A DNA stretch of 64,000 nt, taken from NCBI RefSeq assembly GCF_032854445.1, contig NC_088306.1, positions 24,461,764 through 24,525,763 on the forward strand. Direction: 5' to 3'. The notes under the pieces are model-generated. The model was given only the letters and a program-made list of their open reading frames with translations, had not been told where the DNA came from and did no database searches. Source of the DNA: Liolophura sinensis (taxonomy: Eukaryota > Mollusca > Polyplacophora > Chitonida > Chitonidae). Made by a program: the position numbers and the translations under genes. This document shows, piece after piece, positions 11,448-22,334 of the stretch; positions within the stretch are counted from its first letter, which is position 1; every line of letters begins with the position of its first letter.

Positions 11448-11518
11448 GCCTCTATAGCTCAGTGGTAGAGCACTGGTCTCGTAAACCAGGGGTCGCGAGT
11501 TCGAACCTCGCTGGAGCT
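11448..11518 (+). pseudogene. tRNA-Thr with acceptor deletion
   Basis: D, anticodon and T arms match the intact copies, but one G is missing from the 3' acceptor strand (ctggagct where others have ctggaggct). The acceptor cannot pair in full. The copy lies 48 bp from the poly(T) end of the full-length LINE. Confidence 0.7.
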
Positions 11519-11742
11519 GAAATAAAAGAAAAAACATAATTTTTAAATGAAGCAGAAATAATCAAATTTTTTTTTTTTTTTTTTTTTGAATAGAAAATAA
11601 TTTATTCCCAATAAACAAATACAGAGTTGACATTATAACACATCAGCCCAATTAAAACAATATCTTTATCACAGTAGATGTGGGCTGTCGTCTTTTTACA
11701 TTTATGCACGGTATATGTATTTACAACAGATCAAGTATTCCA

Positions 11743-14700
11743 TTACAGAAAGAACTTAAGCTTTGAGTTGTCAATAGCACATATAACGTTTCCTCTGGCC
11801 CATGTTTTCTGAAGTTGACTTACTGAGACGGCAGAAGTCTGAACAAACTCGTGATTTTACACATGACTTAACAGAAGTAACTATGCTTGCAACAGATTTC
11901 CTTTTACCTGAAAAACAGCCTCATTTCTAGCGCACCATACACAAAACAAACAAAACTGTTATAAGATATGTGTACATTGATTCTCGTCCTTTGATAAGGG
12001 TACACCAAACAATTTGTGTATTAGATCCTTCTCTGAAAAAGCAGGGAAAAAGCTTCCATACATCCAAAAAAGCCTTGAAAATTCAACAGTACCTGTTGTG
12101 TAACGTTGCATTCTACAAACAAATGATTCCTGGTTTCGGATTTACCACAAAAGCTACACAAATCATCTGTGCATATATTTCTTTTTAAGAGAATCTCCTT
12201 GACAGGCAGAATATTATGAACTAATTTAAACGAAAAATTTATAAGATTGTTATCCAGGAAGGCGTTGAACACTGTACGCCATATCCGAGGCCACGGTAAC
12301 ATTGGTTGAGAAGCTACAACTCTCGGAGGTTCAGAAATCTTGGACAGAAAGGCACTATATATAAATTTATTGTGAAACATTGCTGGAGATAACCTGTTGA
12401 CCCCGATAAAATTCTTTCCAGGCAGACAACACAAACCTATAAAAGGCTGGGAGCATTAACGAGTGCGGTAAGCTTGACCTCGCAAACTCTGGCTTAACCT
12501 GGTTTAGTGGAAATCCAAGCCAGTAAATAGCAAAATATCTCCAATCCGCCTCAGTGTCATTCAATAATTTTAAGACATGTTTGACTGCAAATACCTTCAG
12601 TTTGCAAAAAATATTGTGGATATTTAACCCACCGTTATCATATGCATTAAACAAAACAGATCTCTTAATAGCTTCTGGTTTGCCATTCCAAAGAAACTTA
12701 AAGACATGCTGAGTACAGTGTAAAATACATTTTGGTGTTAAGATAAAACATTGGCCAATATACCACAGAACAGACAAGGCAACAGTGTTAATTATAACAG
12801 CCCGGCCCCGCATTGTAAGGTACCGGTCACCCCAACATGACACATTTTTTTTTACTTTCATGAGTACACGTTCAATGTTTAGATCTTCCTGGTTTTCACC
12901 AAAATATACACCACATATTTTAATGTTTTCCACAGTCCTAAAGCCGGCTACAGTATCGTCACTGACCTTCCATGTACCAATAGGAAGTACCACACTTTTA
13001 GCCACATTAAGTTTAGCCCCTGATGCTCTCCCAAATTCATGGACCAATTTAATAACATGATGAGCTGATTCTTCATCAGACACAATAATCGTAGCGTCGT
13101 CAGCATGTGCAGCAATCTTAGCCTGTCTGCTTGTACCAGGCATAGGTATACCTCTAATTCTTTCACACTGCCTGACAGCCTTTATAAAGGGTTCTAAAGT
13201 AAGTATGTACAGTAATGGTGACAATGCACATCCTTGTCTAACACCTCTTTCTAGAGCAAACTGTTCAGTAACATAACCATTAACTAATACAGAGCTATTT
13301 ATATCAGTATATAATAACCTCACCCATCTGCAAAATGATGGGCCAAAATTATACTTTTCTAAACAATTAAATAAGAAAGACCATTCAACCCTATCAAATG
13401 CTTTTTCTTGGTCTAAGCTAATAAAGCAAGCATCCAATTCTTTTTGACCTACATAGTCATATGTACTTCTTAATAGATGCACATTATCCAAAATTGATCT
13501 GCCAGGAACACCAGATGTCTGGCATTTGTCTACAACACTAGCCACCACTACTTTGAGACGATTACATAAGGCTCTAGACAATATCTTGTAATCCACATTT
13601 AACAGAGAGATAGGACGCCAGTTCTTTATCATATTCGAATTTTCAGTATCTTTACACAGCAATGTTATCAAACCTGACTTCTGGCTTAAGCTCAAGCAGC
13701 CCTGGCTGAAGCATTGATTTATAACCTGGGTATATGTGTCTCCAATAATTGACCAATAGTGAAGATAAAATTCACATGGCAAACCATCACTGCCTGGTGA
13801 CTTATATTTAGACATACCTTTAAGGGCAGCAAATAATTCATCATTTGACATAATTCCTTCACAGGCACCCCTGTCAGCACTGTTCAAACAAGGCAAGGAG
13901 GACAAAAACTTATTTTGGGCATCTGTGTCAACCCCTTGAGAAGAATACAAACTCTTATAATAACTGCACACACATTTAGAGATGTCTGCTTGTTTGTCAT
14001 GTATACATGATTCGTCTCTATGACATTTCATAGATTTTATCATTTTCTTCTTAGAACGCCCAGACTCACGTTGTAGAAAGTACCTTGTTGGCTTTTCATT
14101 GTCTAGAAAATGGGAAGCCTTAGCTCGAATTATTGAGCCCCTTTTACCTTCTGCCTGAATGTCGTTTATAGTGGCTTTCAGTCTAGAAATTTCATTTTTG
14201 TTCCCTACTGGGTCAGATTTCAGACTATTCAGTTCTTGATTTAAATCCCTTAGCTTTTGCTTTGATACCTTATTTTTCTTTCCAGAGTATTCTTGAATTA
14301 TCTGTTTGGCTTTGGCTTTGAAATAATCCCACTTTTCAATAATATCTACTATATACCCAGTCCCAAAAATGTCCTCATGCAATTTCTCAATACTATGTAA
14401 CAATTCTGCTTCCCCCAGCACAGACACATTACACTTCCAATAGCTTGGACCCCACACAAAGGCATTTCTAAAACACAAATCAATAAAAATACATGAGTGG
14501 TCTGAAAAGGATAGGGGAACAAAATCAGCCAATGTAACACACTCCTGTACTGAGGTAGATACATAAAATCTATCGATTCTAGATGCTACCTGACCCCTAC
14601 ACCATGTATACACTTGACAATTTGGATACAGTTTTCTGTAAACATCACAAAGTGAAAAATCATGTTTTAAACAGTTCATTTCAATTTTACCAAAGTTACT

Positions 14701-15183
14701 TGCTAATGGATCACCTCCATACTTGTCCAGGTTATTGTTTTCAACAAAGTTAAAATCACCACCTAAAATTACAGGACTACTTCCAGCGATAAGTTTGTCC
14801 ATATTCCGAATAAATTCTTTCCTATCAACAGGCTCATTAGGTGCATATATAGATATTAATTTAACCGGCGTATCATTTATGACTGCTGATATCGCCACAT
14901 ATCGACCCTGAGGACAGCATTGCACATGCTTAATTGTGCAATCCACAGAATATCTAACAATAATTCCGACACCACAACTCTGAGTCGAACCATAAGCCCA
15001 CCTGCAATCACCAGGGATATTGAGTTTTTTAGTGTCACTATAACAGGCAAAATGCGTTTCTTGTAAGAAAAGTATGTCAATATTATTTTCGAATACAAAG
15101 TCTCTAACTTGGTGCTTTTTTACATCATTTCGGAGCCCATTCACATTCAGTGAAGCAACTCTTACACTGTCAAGGACAGACAT
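11743..15183 (-). pseudogene. LINE ORF2: endonuclease-reverse transcriptase
   Basis: Target-primed reverse transcription enzyme. The frame is open from 15354, and the ATG at 15183 (MSVLDSVRVASLNVNG) lies 54 nt past the ORF1 stop, so I choose it. N-terminal APE endonuclease motifs: LNVNGLR, FLQETHF, GGDFNF, SRIDRFYVS and SDHSCIFIDL. Reverse transcriptase: SPGSDGLPCEFY, then motif A ISLDQEKAFDRV, motif B GVRQGCALSPLL and motif C AHADDATII. The C-terminal knuckle CSFCGKSETRNHLFVEC is in another frame. The main frame ends at 12367 through an indel near 12395; more single-base losses lie near 12072, 11978 and 11815. The stop position 11743 is set by comparison with the copy at 22335. The catalytic residues are all present, but the C-terminal tail is broken, so activity is doubtful. 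Confidence 0.88.
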
Positions 15184-15236
15184 GCAGATAACTAAAAGTA
15201 AGACCTTGAAAGTTGATCTGTAATTAAAGAGACGCA

Positions 15237-16676
15237 CTATACCTTCTTCTTCCCCTTCCTCGTCTTCTTTCGAATGTCTACCACTGACATCTCGGTGATC
15301 TCCATGGGTCGCGGTGTCATTTGAGCCTGAGGAAAACCAGTCGGATCTGCACACAAGTCACCCACATTGACACCTGCGATATCCTCTTCTCGAGTGTTTA
15401 CCGCACCGACACTGGCATCAGCCTGAGAACCAGCCACTGTATCATTCCTTGAATCCTGAGTTTCAATAACTCGTAAACAATCTGAAACTTCGTTCACCGC
15501 CCCAACAAGCTGTGAATCACTGACACTAGTAAGTGCCTCACGTTCCTCTAGTTTTCGCTTTTTCTGTTCCGGTCCTGACTGCCGAGAAGAAACTGCACTT
15601 ACCCCAGCTTCGGTGAACGCCACGGTGCAGTCAGCCTGCACTACCTCCTGCTCTGCCTCAGTCTCTCCCCCTGCCGCTATCAGACAGCCTTCTCGCTCAC
15701 CGTCCTCGTCGGATAAGCTTTCAGCAGAGTCAGTATCAACACTGTCCCCCTCCTCCTCTCCCCCCTCGGACTCACTAGTAACGGACTCCCCCTCCACATC
15801 TACCTCGCCCTCCTGATCGCCGTTATGTTCCATGCGAACAACAGTAGCCTGTGACACTGCTACGTTGTCACCCTTCACCCGTGCTGCATACGAGCACGCA
15901 CGGGCACAACACTCACTGATGGTGTGGGCTGCAGAGCCGCACGAGCGGCACAAATCGTCACAGTCTTTTTCTCCGTGTGGATTTTCATGAGGAGAAAATC
16001 CATTGCAGTTCTCACACCACACCGATTTACACTGGGCAATCTTGTGATTCTTCTGCCCACATCTCCTACATTCATAAATCTGGCCAGGGTATGTAAACAT
16101 CACCACATCACCAGCAAAACTTATAAAGTTCGGCACGTACCTGGTCTTATGGCACCGAAACCTGTACACTCGTATGCCAGTCCTTACATGAGCGATCTCA
16201 GCTTGGGAAAACTTAGGTTTGTTTACACTGAGGCATGTCCCGTAAGGCTGTAACGCCGCCGCTATTATGTCATCGGACATTTCGTCCGGGGCCCAGTGCA
16301 CAGTTAAATTCATGTAGATCGAGCTCGCCGGCACAATGCTCCACATAGTATTCCCCATAACAAAATTCACTTTACTCAACAACCTGCTATGAGCTGCCTG
16401 GGTGGCCACACGAACGTAGAACATTTTTTTCAAATAATTCTTCTGGAAGCTGACTAATTCTGCCTTTATGTCAATCAAGTCAGACAACACACCAATAAAG
16501 TCTCTCTGAACAGCGCTAGAAAAACTGTCATTACTCTGCGTGGAAATCGCTACGGACAAGGTTCGATCAGGTTTGGCTGCAGGGTTGTACGACACAGGTT
16601 TCGACATCCTTACACAATTAGGGCTACGCCCAAAACAATCTTTACCTTTAACAAGCTCAGTACAATTCCGGCACAC
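15237..16676 (-). CDS. LINE ORF1: zinc-knuckle RNA-binding protein
   Basis: A 479-aa ORF1-type nucleic-acid-binding protein, presumed to coat the LINE RNA. Two clear CCHC knuckles, CRRCGQKNHKIAQC and CRSCGSAAHTISEC, flank a Cys/His-rich stretch (CENCNGFSPHENPHGEKDC). Before them lies a region of about 130 residues that looks like an RRM-type fold (inference). After them comes a long acidic, low-complexity segment (EGEVDVEGESVTSESEGGEE) and a basic C-terminus (RKKTRKGKKKV). Starts at 16676 or 16607 (MSKPVSYNP) are both possible. The frame has no stop or shift, unlike the homologous region at 38500-39900. Confidence 0.82.
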   Translation of the reverse strand: MCRNCTELVKGKDCFGRSPNCVRMSKPVSYNPAAKPDRTLSVAISTQSNDSFSSAVQRDFIGVLSDLIDIKAELVSFQKNYLKKMFYVRVATQAAHSRLLSKVNFVMGNTMWSIVPASSIYMNLTVHWAPDEMSDDIIAAALQPYGTCLSVNKPKFSQAEIAHVRTGIRVYRFRCHKTRYVPNFISFAGDVVMFTYPGQIYECRRCGQKNHKIAQCKSVWCENCNGFSPHENPHGEKDCDDLCRSCGSAAHTISECCARACSYAARVKGDNVAVSQATVVRMEHNGDQEGEVDVEGESVTSESEGGEEEGDSVDTDSAESLSDEDGEREGCLIAAGGETEAEQEVVQADCTVAFTEAGVSAVSSRQSGPEQKKRKLEEREALTSVSDSQLVGAVNEVSDCLRVIETQDSRNDTVAGSQADASVGAVNTREEDIAGVNVGDLCADPTGFPQAQMTPRPMEITEMSVVDIRKKTRKGKKKV

Positions 16677-16782
16677 TACAGCTACTCCGAACGAAATTCC
16701 TCACGTTGTTGTTGTACTCAGTATTTGCCAGGAGCTCGTGAAACACGTCTGCACTCTCCGGACACCAAGTTACTCCCATCAT

Positions 16783-17849
16783 CTTCCATACATCCCAAAA
16801 AGCCTTTAAAAATTATACATTACCTGTTGTGTAACGTTGCATTCTACAAACAAATGATTCCTGGTTTCGGATTAACCACAAAAGTTACACAAATCATCTG
16901 TGCACATATAGAATCTCCTTGACAGGCAGAATAGTATGAACTAATTTAAATGAAAAATTTATAAGATTGTTATCCAGGAAGGCGTTGAACACTGTACGCC
17001 ATATCCGAGGCCACGGTAACATTGGTTGAGAAGCTACAACTCTCGGAGGTTCAGAAATCTTGGACAGAAAAGCACTATATATAAATTTATTGTGAAACAT
17101 TGCTAAAGATAACTGTTGACCATGATAAAATTCTTTCCAGGCAGACAACACAAACCTATAAAAGGCTGGGAGCATTAACGAGTGCGGTAAGCTTGACCTC
17201 GCAAACTCTGGCTTAACCTGGTTTAGTGAAATTCCAAGCCAGTAAATAGCAAAATATCTCCAATCCGCTTCAGTGTCATTCAATAATTTTAAGACATGTT
17301 TGACTGCAAATACCTTTAGTTTTCAAAAAATATTGTGGATATTTAACCCACCGTTATCATATGCATTAAACAAAACAGATCTCTTAATAACTTCTGGTTT
17401 GCCATTCCAAAGAAACTTAAAGACATGCTGAGTACAGTGTAAAATACATTTTGGTGTTAAGACAAAACATTGGCCAATATACCACAGAACAGACAAGGCA
17501 ACAGTGTTAATTATAACAGCCCTGCCCCGCATTGTAAGGTATTGATCACCCCAACATGACGCATTTTTTTACTTTCTTCAGTAAACGTTCAATGTTTACA
17601 TCTTCCTGGCTTTCACCAAAATATACACCACATATTTTACTGTTTTCCACAGTCCTAAAGCAAGCCACAGTATCGTCACTGACCTTCCATGTACCACACT
17701 TTTAGCCACATTATGTTTAGCCCCTTATGCTTTTCCAAATTCATGGACCAATTTAATAACATGATGAGCTAATTCTTCATCGGACACAATAATCGCAGCG
17801 TCGTCAGCATGTGGAGCAATCTTAGACTGTTTGCCTGTACCAGGCATAA
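16783..17849 (-). mobile_element. LINE (L1/Tx1-like), doubly truncated copy
   Basis: Starts inside ORF2 (cttccatacatcc) where the full-length LINE stops and ends at the same 5' break (accaggcata, then taatatgaagg) as the copies at 4433 and 8745. Open pieces are 17283-16894 and 17532-17323; a 12-base deletion near 17695 and loss of about 15 bases near 16907 mark it. Its own 3' end and the tRNA-Thr that should precede it are gone, so the junction at 16782/16783 formed by deletion or unequal exchange. Confidence 0.85.
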
Positions 17850-17906
17850 GTAATATGAAGGTTTTTTGTAAAAGCGAAATCTGTGTGGAGAGTAAACATA
17901 AAGCAC

Positions 17907-17979
17907 CATCCCCGGCGGGATTCGAACCCGCGACCTCTGGATTAGAAGTCCAGCGCGCTATCCACTGCGCTACGGGGAC
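17907..17979 (-). tRNA. tRNA-Arg (anticodon TCT)
   Basis: Intact 73-nt gene identical in all stems to the consensus of the array. It follows the 5' break of the truncated LINE. Probably functional. Confidence 0.88.
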
Positions 17980-18979
17980 CACTGTGCTTTATCAACAACA
18001 ATGAAGGCTGCACAAGTGCTGCGATGGATTATGTGAAATTTTTATTGTCTTTCAAATTCCCCGCTTTTTTTCAAGGTTTTAACTGAAAACGTTTTAATCC
18101 ACCTAGCTTCGGCCATAGAAAGCGTCATGACCCTCGTGCAAGTAAGTGGGGAATTTACAACACCCATCAGAGAAAATGAAGCATGATCCCATGCATCTTT
18201 GGCTGATAATTTTTGGCAAAATTGTCAGAGTGGGTTGTGTGTATCGATTTTCTATGGAAATACCTGTAGTGTGCAATTTTATCTCTTTGTGTTAGGGTAA
18301 AAATGGACCTTGCTGACAAATAAATAAATTGCAGGCAGGACATTCCTTGTTTTGTTTCTTTTCTCGTATTGAGAATGACGTCAATATCCTCTTGCTATGG
18401 AACTTGAATAAAATTTTCTAGATTCCCCAGCCTACCTTCATTGCAGTCATTAACTTTTTAGTTAGCGCGTTATCCACTGCGTCACGGGGACCACTGTGCC
18501 TTATAAACAACACTGAAGGCTGCAGAATTTCTGCGATGGTTTCTGACAAATTTTAATTGTGTTTTAGATTGCCTGCATTTTCCCATCGTTTTAACTGAAA
18601 ACGTTTGAATCGTTTAAATTAGAGACATGGAAAGCGTCATGACCCTCGTGCAAGTGGGTGGAGAATTTACAATACCCATTAGAGAAAATAAATACAGCAT
18701 AAAATCATGCGTCTTTGACTGATAATTTTTGGCAAAGTTGTCAGAGTGGGTTGTGTGTATCGATTTTGTATGGAAATAACTGTAGTGTGCAATCATATAT
18801 CTTTGTGTTGGGATAAAATGGACCTTGTTGAGAAATAAATGAACTGGAGGCAAAGATCGTAGGCTTGGTCCTTTGTTGTTTTCAGAATGCCGTCAATATC
18901 CTTTTCCTATGGAAACTTGAAGACAATTTTCTACACTTCGCTGCTCACCTTTATTAAGATTATTAATTGTCCAATCACT

Positions 18980-19051
18980 GCCTCTATAGCTCAGTGGTAG
19001 AGCACTGGTCTCGTAAACCAGGGGTCGCGAGTTCAAACCTCGTTGGAGGCT
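18980..19051 (+). tRNA. tRNA-Thr (anticodon CGT)
   Basis: Acceptor, D and anticodon stems are intact. The T loop reads TTCAAAC and one T-stem pair is G-T. Probably functional. It is paired tail-to-tail with the next tRNA-Arg. Confidence 0.82.
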
Positions 19052-19143
19052 GAAATAAAAGAAAAACATAATTTTTAAATCAAGCACAAATATCAAATTT
19101 TTGTGGAAAATTGAAATCTGTGTGGAGAGTAAACATAAAGCAC

Positions 19144-19216
19144 CATCCCCGGCGGGATTCGAACCCGCGGCCTCTGGATTAGAAGTCCAGCAAGCTAACC
19201 AATGCGCTACGGGGAC
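19144..19216 (-). tRNA. tRNA-Arg (anticodon TCT), altered D arm
   Basis: Acceptor, anticodon and T stems are present. The D arm differs from all sisters (plus-strand caagctaaccaatgcgc where others have gcgctatccactgcgc), which costs stem pairs and changes the A box. The clustered changes could reflect conversion from another tRNA-like sequence. Activity is uncertain. Confidence 0.65.
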
Positions 19217-20219
19217 CAAAGTGCCTTATCAACAACAATGAAGGCTGCACAAGTGCTGCAATGGATTATGTGAGATTTTGATTGTGTTTCAAGTTACCCG
19301 CTTTTTTTTCAAGGTTTTAACTGAACACGTTTGAATCCACCTATCTTAGGGCATAGAAAGCTTCATGACCCTCGTGCAAGTAAGTGGGGAATTTACAACA
19401 CCCATCAGAGAAAATCAATATAGCATAAATTCATGCGCCTTTGACTGATAATTTTTTTCAAAATTGTCACAGTGGGTTGTGTGTATCGATTTTCTATGGA
19501 AATACCTGTAGTGTGCAATTTTATCTCTTTGTGCTAGGGTAAAAATGGACCTTGCTGACAAATAAATAAATTGTAGGCAGGACATCGCTGGTTTGGTCCT
19601 TTCTCGTATTGAGAATGATGTCAATATCCTCTTGCTATGGAACTTGAATAAAATTTTCTACATTTCCCAGCCTACGTTCATTAAATTCGTTAACTTTTTA
19701 GTTAGCGCGTTATCCACTGCGTCACGGGGACCACTGTGCCTTGTGAACAACACTGAAGGCTGCAGAAGTTCTACGATGGATTCTGACAAATTTTAATTGT
19801 GTTTTAGATTGCCTGCATTTTCCCATCCTTTTAACTAAAAATGTTTGAATCGTTTAAATTAGATACATGGAAAGCGTCATGACCCTCGTGCAAGTGGGTG
19901 GAGAATTTACAATACCCATTAGAGAAAATAAATACAGCATAAAATCATGCGTTTTTGACTGATAATTTTTGGCAAATTTGTCAGAGTGGGTTGTGTGTAT
20001 CGATTTTGTATGGAAATAACTGTTGTGTGCAATCTTATATCTTTGTGTTGGGATAAAATGGACCTTGTTGAGAAATAAATGAACTGGAGGCAAAGATCGT
20101 AGGCTTGGTCCTTTGTCGTAATCAGAATGAAGTCAATATCCTTTTCCTATGGAAACTTCAAGAAAATTTTCTACACTTCGCTGCTCACCTTCATTAAGAT
20201 TATTAATTGTCCAGTCACT

Positions 20220-20288
20220 GCCTCTATAGCTCAGTGGTAGAGCACTGGTCTCGTAAACAAGGGGCAGCGAGTTCGAAGCTAGCTGGAA
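20220..20288 (+). pseudogene. tRNA-Thr pseudogene, 3' end lost
   Basis: The 5' half and anticodon CGT are intact, but the anticodon stem has a mismatch, the T arm reads gcgagttcgaagctagc and the 3' acceptor strand is replaced by an A-run. Confidence 0.8.
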
Positions 20289-20377
20289 AAAAAAAGAAGA
20301 TATAAACTTTAAATCAAGCAGAAGTATGAAGTTTTTGTGTAAAACTGAAATCTGTGTGGCGAGTAAACATAAAGCAC

Positions 20378-20450
20378 CATCCCGGGCGGGATTCGAACCC
20401 GCGACCTCTGGATGAGAAGTCCAGCGCGCTATCCATTGCGCTACGGGGAC
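20378..20450 (-). tRNA. tRNA-Arg (anticodon TCT), minor changes
   Basis: Complete gene. The anticodon loop is CTTCTCA (position 37 changed from A to C, anticodon kept) and one acceptor pair is changed (cccggg where others have ccccgg). Possibly functional. Confidence 0.72.
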
Positions 20451-21529
20451 CACTGTGCTTTATCAACAACAATGTAGGCTTCACAAGTGCTGCGATGGAT
20501 TATGTGAAATTTTGATTGTCTTTCAAATTCCCCGCTTTTTTCAAGGTTTTAACTGAAAACGTTTTAATCCACCTAGCTTCGGGCATAGAAAGCGTCATGA
20601 CCCTCGTGCAAGAAAGTGGGGAATTTACAACACCCATCAGAGAAAATGAAGCATGATCCCATGCATCTTTGGCTGATAATTTTTGGCAAAATTGTTAGAG
20701 TGGGTTGTATGTATCGATTTTGTATGGAAATACCTGTAGTGTGCAATTTTATCTCTTTGTGTTAGGATAAAAATGGACCTTGCTGAGAAATAAATAAATT
20801 GCAGGCAGGACATCGCTGGTTTGGTCCTTTCTAGTATTGAGAATGACGTCAATATCCTCTTGCTATGGAACTTGAATAAAATTTTCTACATTCCCCAGCC
20901 TACCTTAATTGCAGTCATTAACTTTTTAGTTAGCGCGTTATCCACTGCGTCACGGGGACCACTGTGCCTTATGAACAACACTGAAGGCTGCAGAAATTCT
21001 GCGATGGTTTCTGACAAATTTTAATTGTGTTTTAGATTGCCTGCATTTTCCCATCGTTTTAACTGAAAACGTTTGAATCGTTTAAATTAGAGACATGGAA
21101 AGCGTCATGACCCTCGTGCAAGTGGGTGGAGAATTTACAATACCCATTAGAGAATATAAATAAAGCATAAAATCATGCGTCTTTGACTGATAATTTTTGG
21201 CAAAATTGTCAGAGTGGGTTGTGTGTATCGATTTTCTATGGAAATACGTGTAGTGTGCAATTTTATCTCTTTGTGTTGGGGTAAAAATGGACCTTGCTGA
21301 GAAATAAATAAATTGTAGTCAGTACATCGCTGGTTTGGTCCTTTCTCGTATTGAGAATGACGTCAATATCCTTTTGCTATGGAACTTGAATAAAATATTC
21401 TACACTTCCCCGCCTACCTTCATTAAATTCATTAACTTTTTAGTTAGCGCGTTATCCACTGCGTTACGAGGACCACTGTGCCTTATGAACAACACTGAAG
21501 GCTGCAGAAGTTCTTCGATGGATTCTAGC

Positions 21530-21789
21530 GGGCCTCCGTGGCTCAGTCGGTTAGCGCGCTAACGCAGCGTAATGACCCAGAAACCTCTCACCAATGCGGT
21601 TGCTGTGATTTCAAGTACAGCTCATGCTGACTTCCCCTCCGGCCGTAAGTGGAAAGGAGTTCCAGCAACCTGCGGATGGTCGTGGGTTTCCACAGGGCTG
21701 TGCCCGGTTTCCTCCCACCATAATACTGGCCACCGTTGTATAAGTGAAATATTCTTGAGTACAGCGTAAAACATAAATTTAAAAATAAC
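21530..21789 (+). mobile_element. SINE copy 3 of the array (full length)
   Basis: Matches the copy at 7936 along its length and has the same target-site duplication atggattct, here at 21518-21526 and 21794-21802. One G of the initial run is missing. It was duplicated with the block. Confidence 0.88.
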
Positions 21790-22237
21790 TGCAATGGATT
21801 CTGACAAATTTTAACTGTGTTTTAAATTCCTTGCATTTTCCAATCGTTTTAACTGAAAACGTTTTAATTGTTTTAATTAAAAGCACGGAAAGCGTCATGA
21901 CCCTCGTGCAAGTGAGTGGAGAATTTACAATACCCATTAGAGAAAATAAATACACCATGAATTCATGCGTCTTGGACTAACAATTTTTTGCAAATTTGTC
22001 AGAGTAGGTTGTCTGTATTGATTTTGTATGGAAATAACTGTAGTGTCCAATTTTATCTCTTTGTGTTGGGATAAAATGGACCTTGCTGAGAAATAAACGA
22101 ACTAGAGGCAAAGATTGTAGGCTTGGTCCTTTGTCGTATTCAGAATGACGTCAATATCCTTTTCCTATGGAAACTTGAAGAAAATTTTCTACACTTCCCT
22201 GCTCACCTTCATTAAGATTATTAATTTTTCAGTCACT

Positions 22238-22309
22238 GCCTCTATAACTCAGTGGTAAAGTACTGGTCTCGTAAACAAGGGGTGGCGAGTTCGAACCTCG
22301 CTGGAGGCT
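22238..22309 (+). pseudogene. tRNA-Thr pseudogene
   Basis: Carries the same D-stem and anticodon-stem changes as the pseudogene at 8645. The T arm and acceptor still pair. A LINE 3' end follows in the spacer. Confidence 0.72.
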
Positions 22310-22334
22310 GAAATTAAAAAAAAAAATAAAAAAC

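Larger units (their letters stand above)
10319..11566. repeat. tRNA-bearing tandem array, block III (left part)
   Basis: Units start at about 10585 and 11095 (step 510 bp). Contents: tRNA-Arg (damaged), truncated tRNA-Arg piece (about 10933-10962), tRNA-Thr (damaged). The full-length LINE then interrupts the spacer that would lead to the next tRNA-Arg. Confidence 0.88.
11567..16782 (-). mobile_element. Full-length L1/Tx1-like LINE (about 5.2 kb)
   Basis: Complete non-LTR retrotransposon on the minus strand. A poly(T) run at about 11566-11587 is its poly(A) tail, ORF2 lies at 15183-11743, and ORF1 at 16676-15237. The 5' end lies near 16782, where it joins the truncated LINE at 16783. Its 3' end sits at the T-run of the tRNA-Thr/tRNA-Arg spacer. 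The APE-type endonuclease, RT motifs and C-terminal CCHC knuckle place it in the L1/Tx1 group; the exact clade needs a tree. Only the last quarter of ORF2 carries indels, so it is the youngest or best-kept copy here. Confidence 0.9.
17850..22334. repeat. tRNA-bearing tandem array, block IV
   Basis: Units start at about 18118, 18629, 19356, 19868, 20588, 21096 and 21887. Steps are 511, 727, 512, 720, 508 and 791 bp: a regular alternation of a short unit (truncated tRNA-Arg piece) and a long unit (tRNA-Thr/tRNA-Arg pair), closed by the SINE-bearing unit. It holds three tRNA-Arg, one good tRNA-Thr, two tRNA-Thr pseudogenes and one SINE. Confidence 0.9.

Noticed and set aside
1539-22334. Possible CRISPR-like or satellite array because of regular repeats
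   Set aside because: Units are hundreds of bases long and carry eukaryotic tRNA genes and SINEs; there are no short direct repeats with unique spacers, and the DNA is eukaryotic.
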